Shown here: positions 19,459 through 29,947 of the stretch, in pieces
Layout: the number at the start of each line of letters is the position of its first letter
Position numbering within the stretch: position 1 is the first letter of the stretch
Source: Oceanobacillus caeni
GTDB lineage: Bacteria; Bacillota; Bacilli; Bacillales; Amphibacillaceae
DNA: 64,000 nucleotides
Reading direction: 5' to 3'
Assembly (NCBI RefSeq): GCF_019037185.1
Contig: NZ_JAHHXM010000002.1
Location: 62,001-126,000, forward strand
Made by a program: the position numbers and the translations under genes
Notes under the pieces: model-generated
Seen by the model: only the letters and a program-made list of their open reading frames with translations
What the model was told of the DNA's origin: nothing
Database searches by the model: none

Positions 19459-21660
19459 TTAATGTAATACTCTTGTTACACTATATACATCTTTGATCTG
19501 TTTAATCCGTTCTACTATTTTTCTTAAATGTTTTGTATTATGAATTAAAATCGTTATTTGAATGGTAGCTATTCGGTTACGGTCCGCCTTTCCATTCACA
19601 TGAGTCATGTTCGTACGCATTTCGTTTACTGCTTGTAAGACTTCATTTAGTAATCCTCTACGGTCATAAGCAAATACTTCTAAATCAACATGATACGTCT
19701 TATCGACTGTCTTTTCATTGGTCCATTCAACCTTTAGAAAACGTTGTTTAGCTTCTTCCGTTTGTACATTTGGACAGTCTGCACGATGAACTGAAACTCC
19801 TCTTCCCTTCGTTATATACCCAGTAATTTCGTCACCAGGCACTGGACTACAGCATTTAGCTAATCGAACTAAAAGGTTATCAACACCTTCAACACGTACA
19901 CCAGAGTCTTTTTTATTTAACTTCCAATCATTTGTTCCTGCTTTTGAATCATTTATTTTCTTTTCTAAATCCTGTTCTTTTTGTTGTGCTTCCCGTATCT
20001 TTTCCGTTAAACGAGTTGCAACTAAAGCAGCTGTTATCCCCTGATATCCTACCGCAGCATACATATCCTCTTCACTAATAAAATTAAAACGATCCAATAC
20101 TCGTTGCAAATTATCCGGGGTTAGTACTTCTTTAGGTCGAATTCCTAATGCACGTATCTCTTTATCAACCGCTTCTTTTCCTTTGAGTACATTTTCTTCT
20201 TTACGTTGTTTTTTGAAAAACGCTCTAATTTTACTTTTTGCTTGTGATGTTTGAGTTATCTTCAACCAATCATGTGATGGACCATAAGAATGTTTAGAAG
20301 TCATTACCTCAATAATATCGCCGTTTTTCAATTTGTAATCCAATGGTTCCATCTTTCCATTGATTTTAGCCCCAACCGTTCTATTTCCAATTTCCGTATG
20401 AATTTTATAAGCAAAATCAAGTGGTACAGAACCTGAAGGAAGTTCAATGACATCTCCTTTTGGTGTAAACACATAAACCATGTCAGAAAACAAATCGACT
20501 TTTAAAGATTCAATAAATTCTTCCGCATCATGTGTGTCACTTTGCCAGTCAAGAATTTCCCTAAAGAGTGTTAGTTTCTCTTCAAAAGATTTTGTACCGT
20601 TCTTTACTTGTTTTCCTTCCTTGTAAGCCCAATGAGCGGCTATACCGTATTCGGCAATTTCATGCATTTCTTTTGTTCGTATTTGAACTTCTAGAGGATC
20701 ACCTTTTGGACCAATAACAGTTGTATGAAGTGATTGATAAAGGTTCTGCTTTGGCATAGCAATATAATCTTTAAACCTGCCAGGCATAGGTTTCCAGTTC
20801 GTGTGAATAATTCCAAGTGCCGCATAACAATCCTTTATACTATTTACAATGATTCGCACAGCGAGCAAATCGTATATTTCATTAAATTGTTTATTTTGTT
20901 TTACCATTTTTTGATAGATACTATATAAATGTTTTGGTCTACCAGATATCTCTGCTTCAATATTAACCTCATGGAGTTCCTTCGTTAACCCTTCCATTAC
21001 TTCCTTTATATAAGACTCTCGTTCTTCTCTTTTTTGTTTCATTAAATGAACGATACGATAATATTGTTGGGGATTTAAATACCGTAGAGCTGTGTCTTCT
21101 AACTCCCATTTAATTGTTGAGATACCTAATCGATGAGCTAAGGGAGCAAATATTTCGATTGTTTCTTTGGACTTGAGACGTTGTTTTTCTGGAGGTAAAT
21201 GTTTTAACGTTCTCATGTTGTGTAAACGGTCTGCCAATTTTATTAAGATAACCCGAATATCTTTTGCCATCGCTACAAACATTTTACGATGATTTTCTGC
21301 TTGCAAATCTTGTTTTGACTTATATTTAATTTTTCCTAATTTCGTAACACCGTCAACTAGCATTGCAACCTCATGATTAAATTTTTTCTCAATATCGTCT
21401 AAGGAAATATCCGTATCCTCTACTACATCATGAAGAAAACCACCAGCAATCGTTTCCGTATCCATTTTTAAATCAACTAAAATCCCTGCTACTTGAATAG
21501 GATGAATGATATAAGGTTCACCAGATTTTCTAAATTGTTCTTTATGAGCTTCTTTCGCATATTCGTATGCACGATTAATAAAAGCTATATCTTTTTGATT
21601 AAGGTATTTGCTAGCTTTTTGGTTAATGTCTTCGATTGTATAGTTGCTGTCTTTTGGCAT
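19459..21660 (-). CDS. relA: Bifunctional (p)ppGpp synthetase/hydrolase RelA (Rel)
   Basis: A 733-residue long RSH protein controlling the stringent response. The HD hydrolase domain is intact (HDVVEDTDI near residue 77, and RLHNMRTL), so it should both make and destroy (p)ppGpp. The synthetase domain contains GRFKDYIAMPKQNLYQSLHT. It is followed by TGS (VYVFTPKGDVIELPSGSVPL), the zinc-finger region with RLAKCCSPVPGD, and a C-terminal ACT/RRM domain. The frame stays open into the repeat upstream, but AAAGGTGAT before the ATG at 21658-21660 (MPKDSNYTIED) sets the start. Family 2 copy B ends 23 bp upstream. apt lies upstream on the same strand. Confidence 0.97.
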   Translation of the reverse strand: MPKDSNYTIEDINQKASKYLNQKDIAFINRAYEYAKEAHKEQFRKSGEPYIIHPIQVAGILVDLKMDTETIAGGFLHDVVEDTDISLDDIEKKFNHEVAMLVDGVTKLGKIKYKSKQDLQAENHRKMFVAMAKDIRVILIKLADRLHNMRTLKHLPPEKQRLKSKETIEIFAPLAHRLGISTIKWELEDTALRYLNPQQYYRIVHLMKQKREERESYIKEVMEGLTKELHEVNIEAEISGRPKHLYSIYQKMVKQNKQFNEIYDLLAVRIIVNSIKDCYAALGIIHTNWKPMPGRFKDYIAMPKQNLYQSLHTTVIGPKGDPLEVQIRTKEMHEIAEYGIAAHWAYKEGKQVKNGTKSFEEKLTLFREILDWQSDTHDAEEFIESLKVDLFSDMVYVFTPKGDVIELPSGSVPLDFAYKIHTEIGNRTVGAKINGKMEPLDYKLKNGDIIEVMTSKHSYGPSHDWLKITQTSQAKSKIRAFFKKQRKEENVLKGKEAVDKEIRALGIRPKEVLTPDNLQRVLDRFNFISEEDMYAAVGYQGITAALVATRLTEKIREAQQKEQDLEKKINDSKAGTNDWKLNKKDSGVRVEGVDNLLVRLAKCCSPVPGDEITGYITKGRGVSVHRADCPNVQTEEAKQRFLKVEWTNEKTVDKTYHVDLEVFAYDRRGLLNEVLQAVNEMRTNMTHVNGKADRNRIATIQITILIHNTKHLRKIVERIKQIKDVYSVTRVLH

Positions 21661-21683
21661 ATAATCACCTTTATTTTCTAGGG

Positions 21684-21889
21684 GTTGTTCAAAAAGTCCG
21701 GTGAAAATGACACTTCGCATTTCTTCGTTGACAAGACTCACCGGTACTCACGTATTAATTGCATACGCTCCGTTCCTCAAAGCTACGCCGCCTCGAACTG
21801 CGAAGCACAGGACGTGCGAGTGTCGGCTTTGCAACAGGATGTTGCGCATTTAGCCGACCTCGGTCCTTTTCATCCTCCTTTTTGAACAC
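21684..21889 (-). repeat. Family 2 inverted-repeat element (copy B)
   Basis: The longest copy, 206 bp, read on the minus strand from GTGTTCAAAAAGGAGGATGA to TTTTCACCGGACTTTTTGAA. It shares GGACCGAGGTCGGCTAAATG with copies C and D near the left end. It adds about 50 bp of extra interior not seen in the others. It lies 23 bp before the relA start and reads in frame into relA without a stop, which explains the apparent N-terminal extension of the relA frame. Confidence 0.88.
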
Positions 21890-22019
21890 GAATTTTCTAG
21901 GTAAAATCTTTCTATTAAAGAGGATTTAAATATAATCATCATTATAGGACCTTTTTCTAGCAGTGTCCACCATAAATTTTTAATAAGTGTTTATATATGA
22001 AATTTAGCAATAACTTAAT

Positions 22020-22060
22020 GAGGCCTGACGCAATATATTTATCGTCAGACCTCTTTTTTA
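22020..22060 (+). terminator. Plus-strand terminator hairpin with no obvious gene
   Basis: GAGGcCTGACG / CGTCAGaCCTC (one internal mismatch) with a 12-nt loop, followed by TTTTTT on the plus strand. On the minus strand, the direction of apt and relA, no T-run follows, so it is not a good apt terminator. No plus-strand gene ends here. In 21890-22019 I see only AT-rich sequence and nothing else to report. Confidence 0.55.
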
Positions 22061-22133
22061 GTTAAAAAAATATAATTTTATCCAGCATACGTGCAACTAA
22101 GTTCACTAAAGCTTTGGGCGAACTCTAGATTTT

Positions 22134-22646
22134 CTAATATCTCATAAGCGTGAATACATCATAGTCTTTTAATTTATCCATTCCTTTAAGGTAACTTAGC
22201 TCTATTATGAATGCACAACCTGCAACGATTCCACCTAATTCTTCTACTAGTTTAATTGTCGCTTCAATGGTTCCACCTGTTGCTAGTAAATCATCCGTAA
22301 TTAATACACGTTGACCTGGTTTGATAGCATCTTTATGAATGGTTAAGATGTCTTTTCCATATTCTAGCCCATAATCTACTTTTATTACCTCTCGAGGTAA
22401 TTTACCTTCTTTCCGTACTGGAGCAAATCCAATCCCTAGAGCATATGATACTGGACATCCAATAATAAATCCTCTAGCTTCTGGACCGACTACAATATCT
22501 ACCTCTTTATCTTTTGCATATTTAACAATATCATTTATGGCAGCCTTATAGGCATCTCCATCATTCATTAAAGGAGTAATATCCTTAAATACAATCCCTT
22601 CTTTCGGGTAATTCTGTACGATTTCTATATAGTTTTTATAGTCCAC
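22134..22646 (-). CDS. apt: Adenine phosphoribosyltransferase
   Basis: A 170-residue purine salvage enzyme converting adenine and PRPP to AMP. The PRPP-binding motif is [17 protein letters not shown] two codons upstream is possible, but AAGGAGG lies only 3 nt from it and about 9 nt from the GTG at 22644-22646; the GTG gives [17 protein letters not shown] and the same length as B. subtilis Apt (170). It overlaps the end of recJ by 11 bp. It precedes relA on the same strand, as in many Bacilli. Confidence 0.95.
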   Translation of the reverse strand: MDYKNYIEIVQNYPKEGIVFKDITPLMNDGDAYKAAINDIVKYAKDKEVDIVVGPEARGFIIGCPVSYALGIGFAPVRKEGKLPREVIKVDYGLEYGKDILTIHKDAIKPGQRVLITDDLLATGGTIEATIKLVEELGGIVAGCAFIIELSYLKGMDKLKDYDVFTLMRY

Positions 22647-24945
22647 TGACAACTTCCTCCTTGGTGGTTTCCAACTGTTCCATACAGTTTGTAAACCAAG
22701 TCCTTAATTCCTCATAATTTGAATAGTATAACGTTTTTTCGACTTCTATTCTTTTCAATCTATCCTTATATGATGTTGACTCGGTAAGATCTCGTTTTTC
22801 TGGGTTTGGGTTTATTTGAATAATACCATTCTCTATTTTAACAAAATCCAATTCGAAAAACACTTTTGACATAAAGATGATTCTTTCTTTACTCCAACCC
22901 TTTACATTCATAATTGCCTTTAATTCTTGTTTTAAATCTACAATCTTACGTTTTTTTATGAAGGCATAATACCAAACGAACTCTTCTCTTTTTGGAAATG
23001 AGGTTAGATAAGCACTTTCTTCGACCGAATAACATGCATAAATTATTTTTGGTTTCGTCGCCTTAACAATCCTCTCAAGGATCTCTAAATTCGGTGGCAA
23101 ATCACATATATAGAGCATATCGACTTCTTCTAAATTCATCGTCTCTTGATATTCTTCATGATAAATGGATGAGTCAATATTTAACTGTCCGTTACTTATG
23201 GCTAATATTTTTTGATTAGAGATTGGTTGAATTTGAATCTGTCTTCTACCTCTTTGATCAAATAACTGCCATGTGTCAATTTTCATATCTTGGATCAATA
23301 CTTGAGCCTTTTTATTTCCATTCCATTCATTTATGCCAAGTTCCCCCACAACGGATAAAGGAGTGTTCGGCGAAATAAGATGATATAAGTGACCAAGGCC
23401 AAATCCAATACTCTCTATTTGTGAAGAATCCTTATTAAAATGAAGCTTAAGATGGTTTTTAGTACTTCCTATTTGACGAACATCAGTAGGTATATCTTTT
23501 ATCTCAAAAACAGGTTTCGGATTTTTCATTCCAAATGGCGCAAGACGAGCGATTTCATAAATTAAATCTACATTTATTTCTGCAATATCTAATGTACTGT
23601 TTATCTCAATTTCTTGTTTAAAATCTTCTTCTGTTAATTCTTCTGTAATAAATGTATTTAATCTTTCATTTATAAGTTCTATATTTTCAATCGGTAATGT
23701 CATTCCAGCTGCTTGAGCATGTCCTCCAAAATGAGTGAAAAGTTCTCTAACCTTCATACAATGGGTAAAAAGATCAAAAGCTGGAATACTTCTTGCAGAT
23801 CCCTTTGCAACTTGTAATTCAGGCTTAATGGTTAAAACAATAGCAGGTCGATCATATTTCCTTACTAATTTAGAAGCAACAATTCCGAGTACTCCTTCGT
23901 TCCAACCTTCTTTTGCAACAACCACTACCCCATTGATATCTTGAATAATTTCTTCGGCTTCTTTCACGATTTCATTAACAATTCTTTGTCTTTTTTCATT
24001 AAGGCTTTGGATTTCTTGAGCAATTTCCATTGCTTCTACGAGATCATCTGACATTAAAAGCTGTACAGCTAAGTCCGCATCCTGTAATCTACCAACAGCA
24101 TTCAGTCTCGGTCCTATTGAAAAGCCAACATCCTCTTCTGTGACATTTCCCTCAATTTTGCTTACATTTTTTAAAGCTTGGATTCCAACATTTTTGGATA
24201 TCGTTAATGCATGCAAACCAAAATAGGCAAAAATCCTATTTTCATCAACTAGCGGCACTAAGTCCGCTATCGTTCCAATTGCAACAAATTCAAGCAAATG
24301 TTTAGGAAAATATCCTAATAAACTTTCAGCAAATTTAAAAGCCACCCCTACTCCCGCAAGCTCTTTAAAAGGGTAATTGGGAGAACATTTAGGATGGATA
24401 ATAGCAAATGCTTCTGGTAATTCTTCTTGAATCTCATGGTGATCAGTAATAATTAAATCAATCCCCAATTCCTTAGCAACAAAGGCCTCATATACTGCTG
24501 CAATACCTGTATCCACAGTAATAATCACCGAGAATCCTTCTTCATGCGCCTTTACAAATGCATCTTCATTGGGCCCATAACCTTCAGTAAAACGATTTGG
24601 TATATAAAAATCACAATCTGCACCAAGCTCTTGCAATGTTTTTAACATGACAGTCGTTGAACTGACACCGTCTGCATCATAATCACCAAAGACTAGTATT
24701 TTTTCCTTATTATAAATAGCATCATGAACTCGTTGGGTCGCTTTCCCAATAGAATCTAACCGTTCAGCACTATGTAAATTATTTAAATCAGGCGATAAAA
24801 ATCGATTAACTTCCTCTTTTGATGTTATTCCTCTTTGTGCTAACATCTTTCTCAGAACCGGAGATAGGTCAGTGAATTCGTCCATGGACGGTACTGCTTT
24901 ATCTTCCATTTCTACATATTTCCACTTTGATCTATTTTGTAACAT
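22636..24945 (-). CDS. recJ: Single-stranded-DNA-specific exonuclease RecJ
   Basis: A 769-residue DHH-family 5'-3' exonuclease. Motif [17 protein letters not shown] and the DHH motif [10 protein letters not shown] are intact, and DHHA1 elements ([16 protein letters not shown]) follow. The last 200 residues form the Gram-positive C-terminal extension. The frame is open 6 codons further up, but GGGGTGA before the ATG at 24943-24945 ([10 protein letters not shown]) fixes the start. It works in recombination and mismatch repair. Next to apt downstream and a LapA-like gene upstream, as in B. subtilis (yrvE). Confidence 0.96.
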   Translation of the reverse strand: MLQNRSKWKYVEMEDKAVPSMDEFTDLSPVLRKMLAQRGITSKEEVNRFLSPDLNNLHSAERLDSIGKATQRVHDAIYNKEKILVFGDYDADGVSSTTVMLKTLQELGADCDFYIPNRFTEGYGPNEDAFVKAHEEGFSVIITVDTGIAAVYEAFVAKELGIDLIITDHHEIQEELPEAFAIIHPKCSPNYPFKELAGVGVAFKFAESLLGYFPKHLLEFVAIGTIADLVPLVDENRIFAYFGLHALTISKNVGIQALKNVSKIEGNVTEEDVGFSIGPRLNAVGRLQDADLAVQLLMSDDLVEAMEIAQEIQSLNEKRQRIVNEIVKEAEEIIQDINGVVVVAKEGWNEGVLGIVASKLVRKYDRPAIVLTIKPELQVAKGSARSIPAFDLFTHCMKVRELFTHFGGHAQAAGMTLPIENIELINERLNTFITEELTEEDFKQEIEINSTLDIAEINVDLIYEIARLAPFGMKNPKPVFEIKDIPTDVRQIGSTKNHLKLHFNKDSSQIESIGFGLGHLYHLISPNTPLSVVGELGINEWNGNKKAQVLIQDMKIDTWQLFDQRGRRQIQIQPISNQKILAISNGQLNIDSSIYHEEYQETMNLEEVDMLYICDLPPNLEILERIVKATKPKIIYACYSVEESAYLTSFPKREEFVWYYAFIKKRKIVDLKQELKAIMNVKGWSKERIIFMSKVFFELDFVKIENGIIQINPNPEKRDLTESTSYKDRLKRIEVEKTLYYSNYEELRTWFTNCMEQLETTKEEVVSGL

Positions 24946-25007
24946 ACATTCACCCCTGACCAAACTATTATACTAGAGTGTGGTAGGGGTAGCAAATTAG
25001 AATTTTT

Positions 25008-25322
25008 TCACCGGTCTATTTCTGTTTCATCCAATTCAATATCCTTCTTTACTAGACCATTTTCTTTTAGGATCGTTTCCATGCGAACATTCTCTTTCTT
25101 TAATCGTTTTAGTTCTTTTTGGATTTTAAACATTTTGAGTGCACCAACTGTTGCTGTTATTAGTCCGCCCATTAGTACCGAAAATAAGATGACCAATATT
25201 AATGGGGAGAAACCTGACCAGAATAAGTAATTAACTTCTACTGGTTCAACATTCATGATGGCGAATACTGCAACAATAATTGTAAAAATAAGTGCTAATA
25301 GAACATAGGATTGTCCCTTCAT
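25008..25322 (-). CDS. yrvD: LapA-domain small membrane protein (YrvD-like)
   Basis: A 104-residue protein with two transmembrane segments (about residues 5-22, SYVLLALIFTIIVAVFAI, and 38-60, PLILVILFSVLMGGLITA). A cytoplasmic basic-acidic helical tail follows (KELKRLKKENVRMETILKEN). This fits the LapA_dom/DUF1049 family; function is unknown in Bacilli. It lies between secDF and recJ like yrvD of B. subtilis. AAGGAGG precedes the ATG. Confidence 0.82.
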   Translation of the reverse strand: MKGQSYVLLALIFTIIVAVFAIMNVEPVEVNYLFWSGFSPLILVILFSVLMGGLITATVGALKMFKIQKELKRLKKENVRMETILKENGLVKKDIELDETEIDR

Positions 25323-25373
25323 TTTATTCCTCCTTATGGATTATATAGACTGTAACCTTAATTTACCCTTTTT

Positions 25374-25414
25374 TAAAAAATCAAACCCACATTGCAGGTA
25401 GCAACATGGGTTTT
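25374..25414 (-). terminator. Terminator of secDF
   Basis: On the minus strand AACCCATGTTGC / GCAATGTGGGTT with a 5-nt loop is followed by GATTTTTT. It lies in the 105-bp gap between secDF and the LapA-like gene. Confidence 0.85.
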
Positions 25415-25427
25415 TAATAAAATGTAT

Positions 25428-27698
25428 TTATACTTGTGGACCATCCACACGTTTTTTCTTTCTAAAATCGAGTGGGCGAGTCTTAATTGATTTACCGCGC
25501 CACACTAGCCATAACTGAGCTGCTAGGAACAGCGATGAATAGGTTCCTGCTAATAGTCCTACTGCTAAGGCAATAGCAAAAGTAGTAATAGATTGAGCTC
25601 CAAGGAATAGAAAGGCTAAAACAGCTATAAAAGTTGTTAAAAATGTATTTATACTTCTAGTAAAAGATTGTATAAAGCTTCTATTTACAATAGTAGCTAA
25701 TTCTTTAAAAGATTTAACTTGTTTTCTTGCTCGAATATTTTCTCTAATTCGATCAAAGATAACAATCGTATTATTAATCGAATAACCTACAATTGTAAGA
25801 ATAGCAGACACAATTGTTATATCAAATTCTATCTGTGTTAGGCTAAAGACCATTAGCATAATAAATACGTCATGTAACAAAGCAATTAGAGCCGTTATCG
25901 CAAAGAACAGTTCAAAACGAATGGAAACATAAAGAATAATAAAGATAGATGCTAAGGCAACTGCAAAAATGGCATTTTTCACTAACTCTTGTCCAACAAT
26001 AGGAGAAACTACACTAATGGTTGGTTCTTTACCATATTGATTGATAAAGTATTTTTGTACTTCGTTTACTTCGTTTTCCGACAGCACATTATCAAACCTT
26101 GATACTGCAGTTTTTCCATTATCCCCGGATATTACAGTTGATATTGGATTTAAGCCGAGCTCTTCAAATCCTTTTTCGACATCTTCTACATTTAAGTTAG
26201 TTTCTGAAACTACTTCTATTCGAGTACCACTTGTAAAATCAATACCAGGATTAATTTGGAAGACGATAAACGAAACAATCCCTATAATGACGGTAATCGC
26301 AGAAAAGATAAAGAATTTCTTTCTGTGTTTAACAACATTAATATTCCGATTAAATAATTTTGGTTCCTCTTGTGAAGAACTTGTTATATCCTTAATTTCA
26401 CTTTCTTTAACCGCTAACCAAGTCTTACGTTTAGTTAAGAATCCACTATCAACCCAAAATCCTAATAGAAGTCTTGTACCAAAAACAGCAGTTAGAAAAC
26501 TAACAAAAATACTAATCATCAACATTGTTGCAAAGCCTTTTACAGAACTACTTCCAAATATAAATAAGACTACAGCCGCAATTAAGGTTGTTAAGTTCGC
26601 ATCAAAAATAGTAATAAAAGAGTTTTTGGTTCCTGCTTTAAATGATGCTTTAACAGATTTTCCTAGACGCAATTCTTCTTTTATTCTTTCGAACGTAATA
26701 ACATTCGCATCAACTGCCATCCCAATACCTAAAATGAGGGCCGCAATACCAGAGAGTGTTAATACGCCATTCATTAATTCGAACACAACTATTACAATAT
26801 ATGTGTAAATAAGAAGATTAATCGATGCTATAATACCTGCAAATCGATATACTGCAATTAAAAACAATATAATAATCGCTACTGCAATAATTCCACTATA
26901 TACTGTTTCGTTTAAGGCTTGCTCACCGAATTGGGCTCCAACTGAGTTAGAATAAACTTCAGTCATATGTACTGGTAAAGATCCGGAGTTAATTACGTCT
27001 GCCAATTGTTTAGCAGATTCTACTGTAAAGTCTCCACTAATCATGACATCCGTAGTATTTAGTGTTTCTTTTACACTAGGTGCAGAAATGTACTTAGGAT
27101 CTTCTTTACCGAATTCATTACTAAATGAATCCCCTTTTTCGTAATCCATCCAAATAACTAATAAATTATCAGGATATGGTGTTTCTGGGTCATTCATGTT
27201 CTTTATTTGAGTTGTTACATCGCCAAATTTTTTAGCATCTTTTAATTTCAAAGAAACGATGGGAGCATTAGTATTAGGATCAAAATCTTGGGAAGCACTG
27301 CCTTCTTTAATATCCGTTCCACTTAATAATTCATTATCATTTACATCACGAAAAGATAATTGGGCAGATGTTCCTATGAGTTCCCTTGCTTGTTTCTGAT
27401 TTTCAACACCAGCAAGCTGTACCCGAATTCTATTTTCCCCTTCTATGTCAATGACAGATTCACTTATCCCCAATCTATTCACTCGATCATTGAGTGTCTG
27501 TACAGTACCTTCTAACAAACTTCTTGTTACTTCTTGGGATGAATCTACTGGTTCCACTTCATAGAGAATTTCAAAACCACCTTGGAGATCAAGCCCCAAA
27601 TTAACATCTTTTGTTACTCCTGTGATCGTTGTTCCAATCGTTATCGCAAAAAGTAAGACGATTAGAAAAAAGGCAACGATTCTGCCTCTCTTTTTCAT
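25428..27698 (-). CDS. secDF: Fused protein translocase subunit SecDF
   Basis: A 756-residue fusion of SecD and SecF, the usual form in Bacillus, driving late protein export with the proton motive force. The SecD half has VNLGLDLQGGFEILYEV after TM1, the large periplasmic P1 region (about 50-250) and TM2-6 with ALILGIGMAVDANVITFERI. The SecF half begins near residue 450 with INPGIDFTSGTRIEV and ends with GYSINNTIVIFDRIRENI. About 12 transmembrane segments in total. GGAGG precedes the ATG. Family 2 copy C lies 29 bp upstream, between it and comN. Confidence 0.97.
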   Translation of the reverse strand: MKKRGRIVAFFLIVLLFAITIGTTITGVTKDVNLGLDLQGGFEILYEVEPVDSSQEVTRSLLEGTVQTLNDRVNRLGISESVIDIEGENRIRVQLAGVENQKQARELIGTSAQLSFRDVNDNELLSGTDIKEGSASQDFDPNTNAPIVSLKLKDAKKFGDVTTQIKNMNDPETPYPDNLLVIWMDYEKGDSFSNEFGKEDPKYISAPSVKETLNTTDVMISGDFTVESAKQLADVINSGSLPVHMTEVYSNSVGAQFGEQALNETVYSGIIAVAIIILFLIAVYRFAGIIASINLLIYTYIVIVVFELMNGVLTLSGIAALILGIGMAVDANVITFERIKEELRLGKSVKASFKAGTKNSFITIFDANLTTLIAAVVLFIFGSSSVKGFATMLMISIFVSFLTAVFGTRLLLGFWVDSGFLTKRKTWLAVKESEIKDITSSSQEEPKLFNRNINVVKHRKKFFIFSAITVIIGIVSFIVFQINPGIDFTSGTRIEVVSETNLNVEDVEKGFEELGLNPISTVISGDNGKTAVSRFDNVLSENEVNEVQKYFINQYGKEPTISVVSPIVGQELVKNAIFAVALASIFIILYVSIRFELFFAITALIALLHDVFIMLMVFSLTQIEFDITIVSAILTIVGYSINNTIVIFDRIRENIRARKQVKSFKELATIVNRSFIQSFTRSINTFLTTFIAVLAFLFLGAQSITTFAIALAVGLLAGTYSSLFLAAQLWLVWRGKSIKTRPLDFRKKKRVDGPQV

Positions 27699-27727
27699 GG
27701 ATTTATTGCCTCCTATAGTTTAAAGTC

Positions 27728-27875
27728 GTGTTCAAAAAGGAGGATGAAAAGTACCGAGGTCGGCTAAATGTTGGAACGACCTGGGACTACGATTGCTCGT
27801 CCCACCGTAAAGATTTGTTGCAACGCCGTCACTATTGCCAACTAAAGTGTCATTTTCACCGGTCTTTTTGAACAA
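27728..27875 (+). repeat. Family 2 inverted-repeat element (copy C)
   Basis: 148 bp, GTGTTCAAAAAGGAGGATGA at the left and TTTTCACCGGTCTTTTTGAA at the right. It contains ACCGAGGTCGGCTAAATG like copies B and D. It fills the gap between comN and secDF, 29 bp from the secDF start codon. Its orientation relative to the downstream gene is opposite to A, B and D. Confidence 0.88.
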
Positions 27876-27891
27876 TCCTTTCAATTACTTA

Positions 27892-28188
27892 CTATTTTTC
27901 TTTAGTTGCCCCTGTTAAAGCAGCGATGGAAGCCATTAAATCATCATTTTCATATGATTTAACCGTCAAATAGCTTAAATAAACATTCGATCCTAAATGA
28001 AGAATATCTTGTATCAATTCATGAATGCGTTTGTTAGGATTTCCCTTCCAAACCTTTGTCACTAAACAATTCCATACATCTTCAGCCGTTACTTGTGAAT
28101 AGCCCATCGCTTGAAATTCATAAGCTTTACTTTCTAATATTGGCTTCACTTGCTCTTTCCATTCATTTACAGCATGTATTGCTTCCAA
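27892..28188 (-). CDS. comN: Post-transcriptional regulator ComN
   Basis: A 98-residue cytoplasmic protein, the size of B. subtilis ComN (YrzD), with AYEFQAMGYSQVTAEDVWNC and the following KVWKG. ComN acts on comE operon mRNA and is needed for competence expression in B. subtilis. The frame runs further upstream to an ATG at 28236 without ribosome binding site, while AGGAGGGGAAG sits before the TTG at 28186-28188; that start gives the family length. It is divergent from spoVB and followed by repeat copy C and secDF. Confidence 0.82.
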   Translation of the reverse strand: MEAIHAVNEWKEQVKPILESKAYEFQAMGYSQVTAEDVWNCLVTKVWKGNPNKRIHELIQDILHLGSNVYLSYLTVKSYENDDLMASIAALTGATKEK

Positions 28189-28299
28189 TTCTTCCCCTCC
28201 TGTTATACGGAGATTTTTAGTGTCATGCTTGCCCACTGCTCTAGCATATACATTATTGTATATGAATTTTTATTTTTTGAGAAGGCGGGTCGACAAAAA

Positions 28300-29850
28300 A
28301 TGACCAAACAAACATTTTTACAAGGTGCCCTTATTTTAATACTAGCTGGAATGATTACACGATTTTTAGGATTTATCAATCGAATTGTAATGGCTAGATT
28401 AATGGGTGAAGAAGGTATCGGTTTATATATGATGGCTTTACCCACTTTATTTTTAGTTATGACATTAACACAATTAGGTCTACCTGTTGCCATTTCGAAA
28501 CGTGTCGCAGAAGCAGATGCGATTGGTGACCATAAAAAAATAAAACGTATTTTAGTCGTATCTTTAGTGATAACAGGTGTTACAAGTATATTATTTACAA
28601 TTGTTATGATTATCGGTGCACCTTTTATAGCAAAAACTTTATTAACGGACGAGCGTACCATGTTACCTCTAATTGCAATCAGTCCAATTGTACCAATTAC
28701 TGCTATTTCTGCTGTACTTAGAGGGTATTTTCAAGGAAAACAAAATATGAAACCACAGAGCTTTGCCCAAGTAATTGAACAGATTGTACGAATTACATGT
28801 GTTGCTTTATTTATTAACCTTCTACTTCCTTTTGGCGTAGAGTACGCAGCAGCTGGAGCTATGATTAGTGTAATCTTAGGAGAATTTATCTCCATGTTAT
28901 ACATGATTGGAAGCTTTAAACGCAGAAAGGTAGTTAAAATTCGGACAAACTTCTTTTCATACTTGAAATCAAGTAAAGATACGTTAAAAGAATTGTTTTC
29001 AATCGCACTTCCAAGTACAGGTAGTAAAATGATTGGTTCTATTTCTAATTTTCTTGAACCCATTTTAGTTGCCCAAAGTCTTGCCATTGCAGGTGTAGCA
29101 ACAACTTTAGCAACCAAACAATATGGTGAGCTAACAGGGTATGTTTTGCCATTATTATTTTTGCCAACTTTTATTACTCATTCATTAGCAATCGCTCTCG
29201 TACCAAACATATCAGAAGCGGAAGCGAGAAATAATCAAAAATTAATCCATTACCGTATCCATCAATCGATCCGTATTTCTTTTGCTTCTGGTGCCATTGC
29301 AACTGTCATTCTTACATTATTCTCTGTACAAATATTATCTTATATGTATGGTACAGCAAATGCCAGTACATTTATAATGCTTATGGCACCCTTTTATATA
29401 TTATTGTATATCCAGTCTCCTTTACAAGCGGCCTTACAAGCATTGGATCTTGCTAAACCTGCCATGTGGAATAGTTTAATTGGAGCTACTGTAAAATTTG
29501 CGGTTTTACTTGTATTAGCTTCCAACCCTAATTTTGGAATAATGGGTGTTGCTATCGCAATGTGTGTTGGCGTTGTACTAATTACACTATTACATCTTAT
29601 TACCTTACAAAAAGCGATAAATTATTATATACCTTTTAAAGATTTAAGTAAAATGATTCTATTGATGGTATTAACGTGGGTTGTTGGTGATTTTATGAAA
29701 AACATATATGAATCACTCAATTCCAATATTATTACCTTCATGACTGTTCTTATTATACTTGTTCTAGTATACATCCTATTTTTATTCATTTTACGCTTTC
29801 TAACTAAGGAAGAGTTAAAGCAAATTCCCTTCCTCCAAAAATGGTTTTAA
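28300..29850 (+). CDS. spoVB: Stage V sporulation protein B (MOP flippase family)
   Basis: A 516-residue polytopic membrane protein of the MurJ/SpoVB (MOP exporter) family with about 14 transmembrane helices, starting TKQTFLQGALILILAGMITR. Conserved pieces include GLPVAISKRVAEADA and GYFQGKQNM. It is thought to flip lipid II-type precursors for spore cortex synthesis. The start is the ATG at 28300, with GAAGGCGGG upstream; the frame remains open to 28150 without a binding site. A CATATACA element near 28243 resembles a sigma-E -10 box, but I see no convincing -35 partner. Strong terminator downstream. Confidence 0.95.
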   Translation: MTKQTFLQGALILILAGMITRFLGFINRIVMARLMGEEGIGLYMMALPTLFLVMTLTQLGLPVAISKRVAEADAIGDHKKIKRILVVSLVITGVTSILFTIVMIIGAPFIAKTLLTDERTMLPLIAISPIVPITAISAVLRGYFQGKQNMKPQSFAQVIEQIVRITCVALFINLLLPFGVEYAAAGAMISVILGEFISMLYMIGSFKRRKVVKIRTNFFSYLKSSKDTLKELFSIALPSTGSKMIGSISNFLEPILVAQSLAIAGVATTLATKQYGELTGYVLPLLFLPTFITHSLAIALVPNISEAEARNNQKLIHYRIHQSIRISFASGAIATVILTLFSVQILSYMYGTANASTFIMLMAPFYILLYIQSPLQAALQALDLAKPAMWNSLIGATVKFAVLLVLASNPNFGIMGVAIAMCVGVVLITLLHLITLQKAINYYIPFKDLSKMILLMVLTWVVGDFMKNIYESLNSNIITFMTVLIILVLVYILFLFILRFLTKEELKQIPFLQKWF

Positions 29851-29857
29851 AAGTTTT

Positions 29858-29898
29858 GCAGTACATCCATAAAAATTGTACTGCTTTTTCTTTTTTAT
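29858..29898 (+). terminator. Terminator of spoVB
   Basis: GCAGTACA / TGTACTGC hairpin with an 11-nt loop followed by TTTTTCTTTTTT, 8 bp after the spoVB stop codon. Confidence 0.92.
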
Positions 29899-29947
29899 AT
29901 AATTTTCTTCTAATTCTATATCAACATGAATATGATTACTATAGAGA

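Noticed and set aside
21661-21741. 27-codon N-terminal extension of relA
   Set aside because: The extension is encoded by the end of repeat copy B, has no binding site, and relA homologues start at MPKDSN-like sequences.
26041-26808. 255-codon open frame on the plus strand
   Set aside because: It lies entirely opposite secDF, has no ribosome binding site and a composition expected of an antisense frame to a membrane protein.
28150-28299. 50-codon N-terminal extension of spoVB
   Set aside because: No binding site at the upstream start, and it overlaps the divergent comN gene and promoter region; SpoVB proteins begin near MTKQTFLQG.
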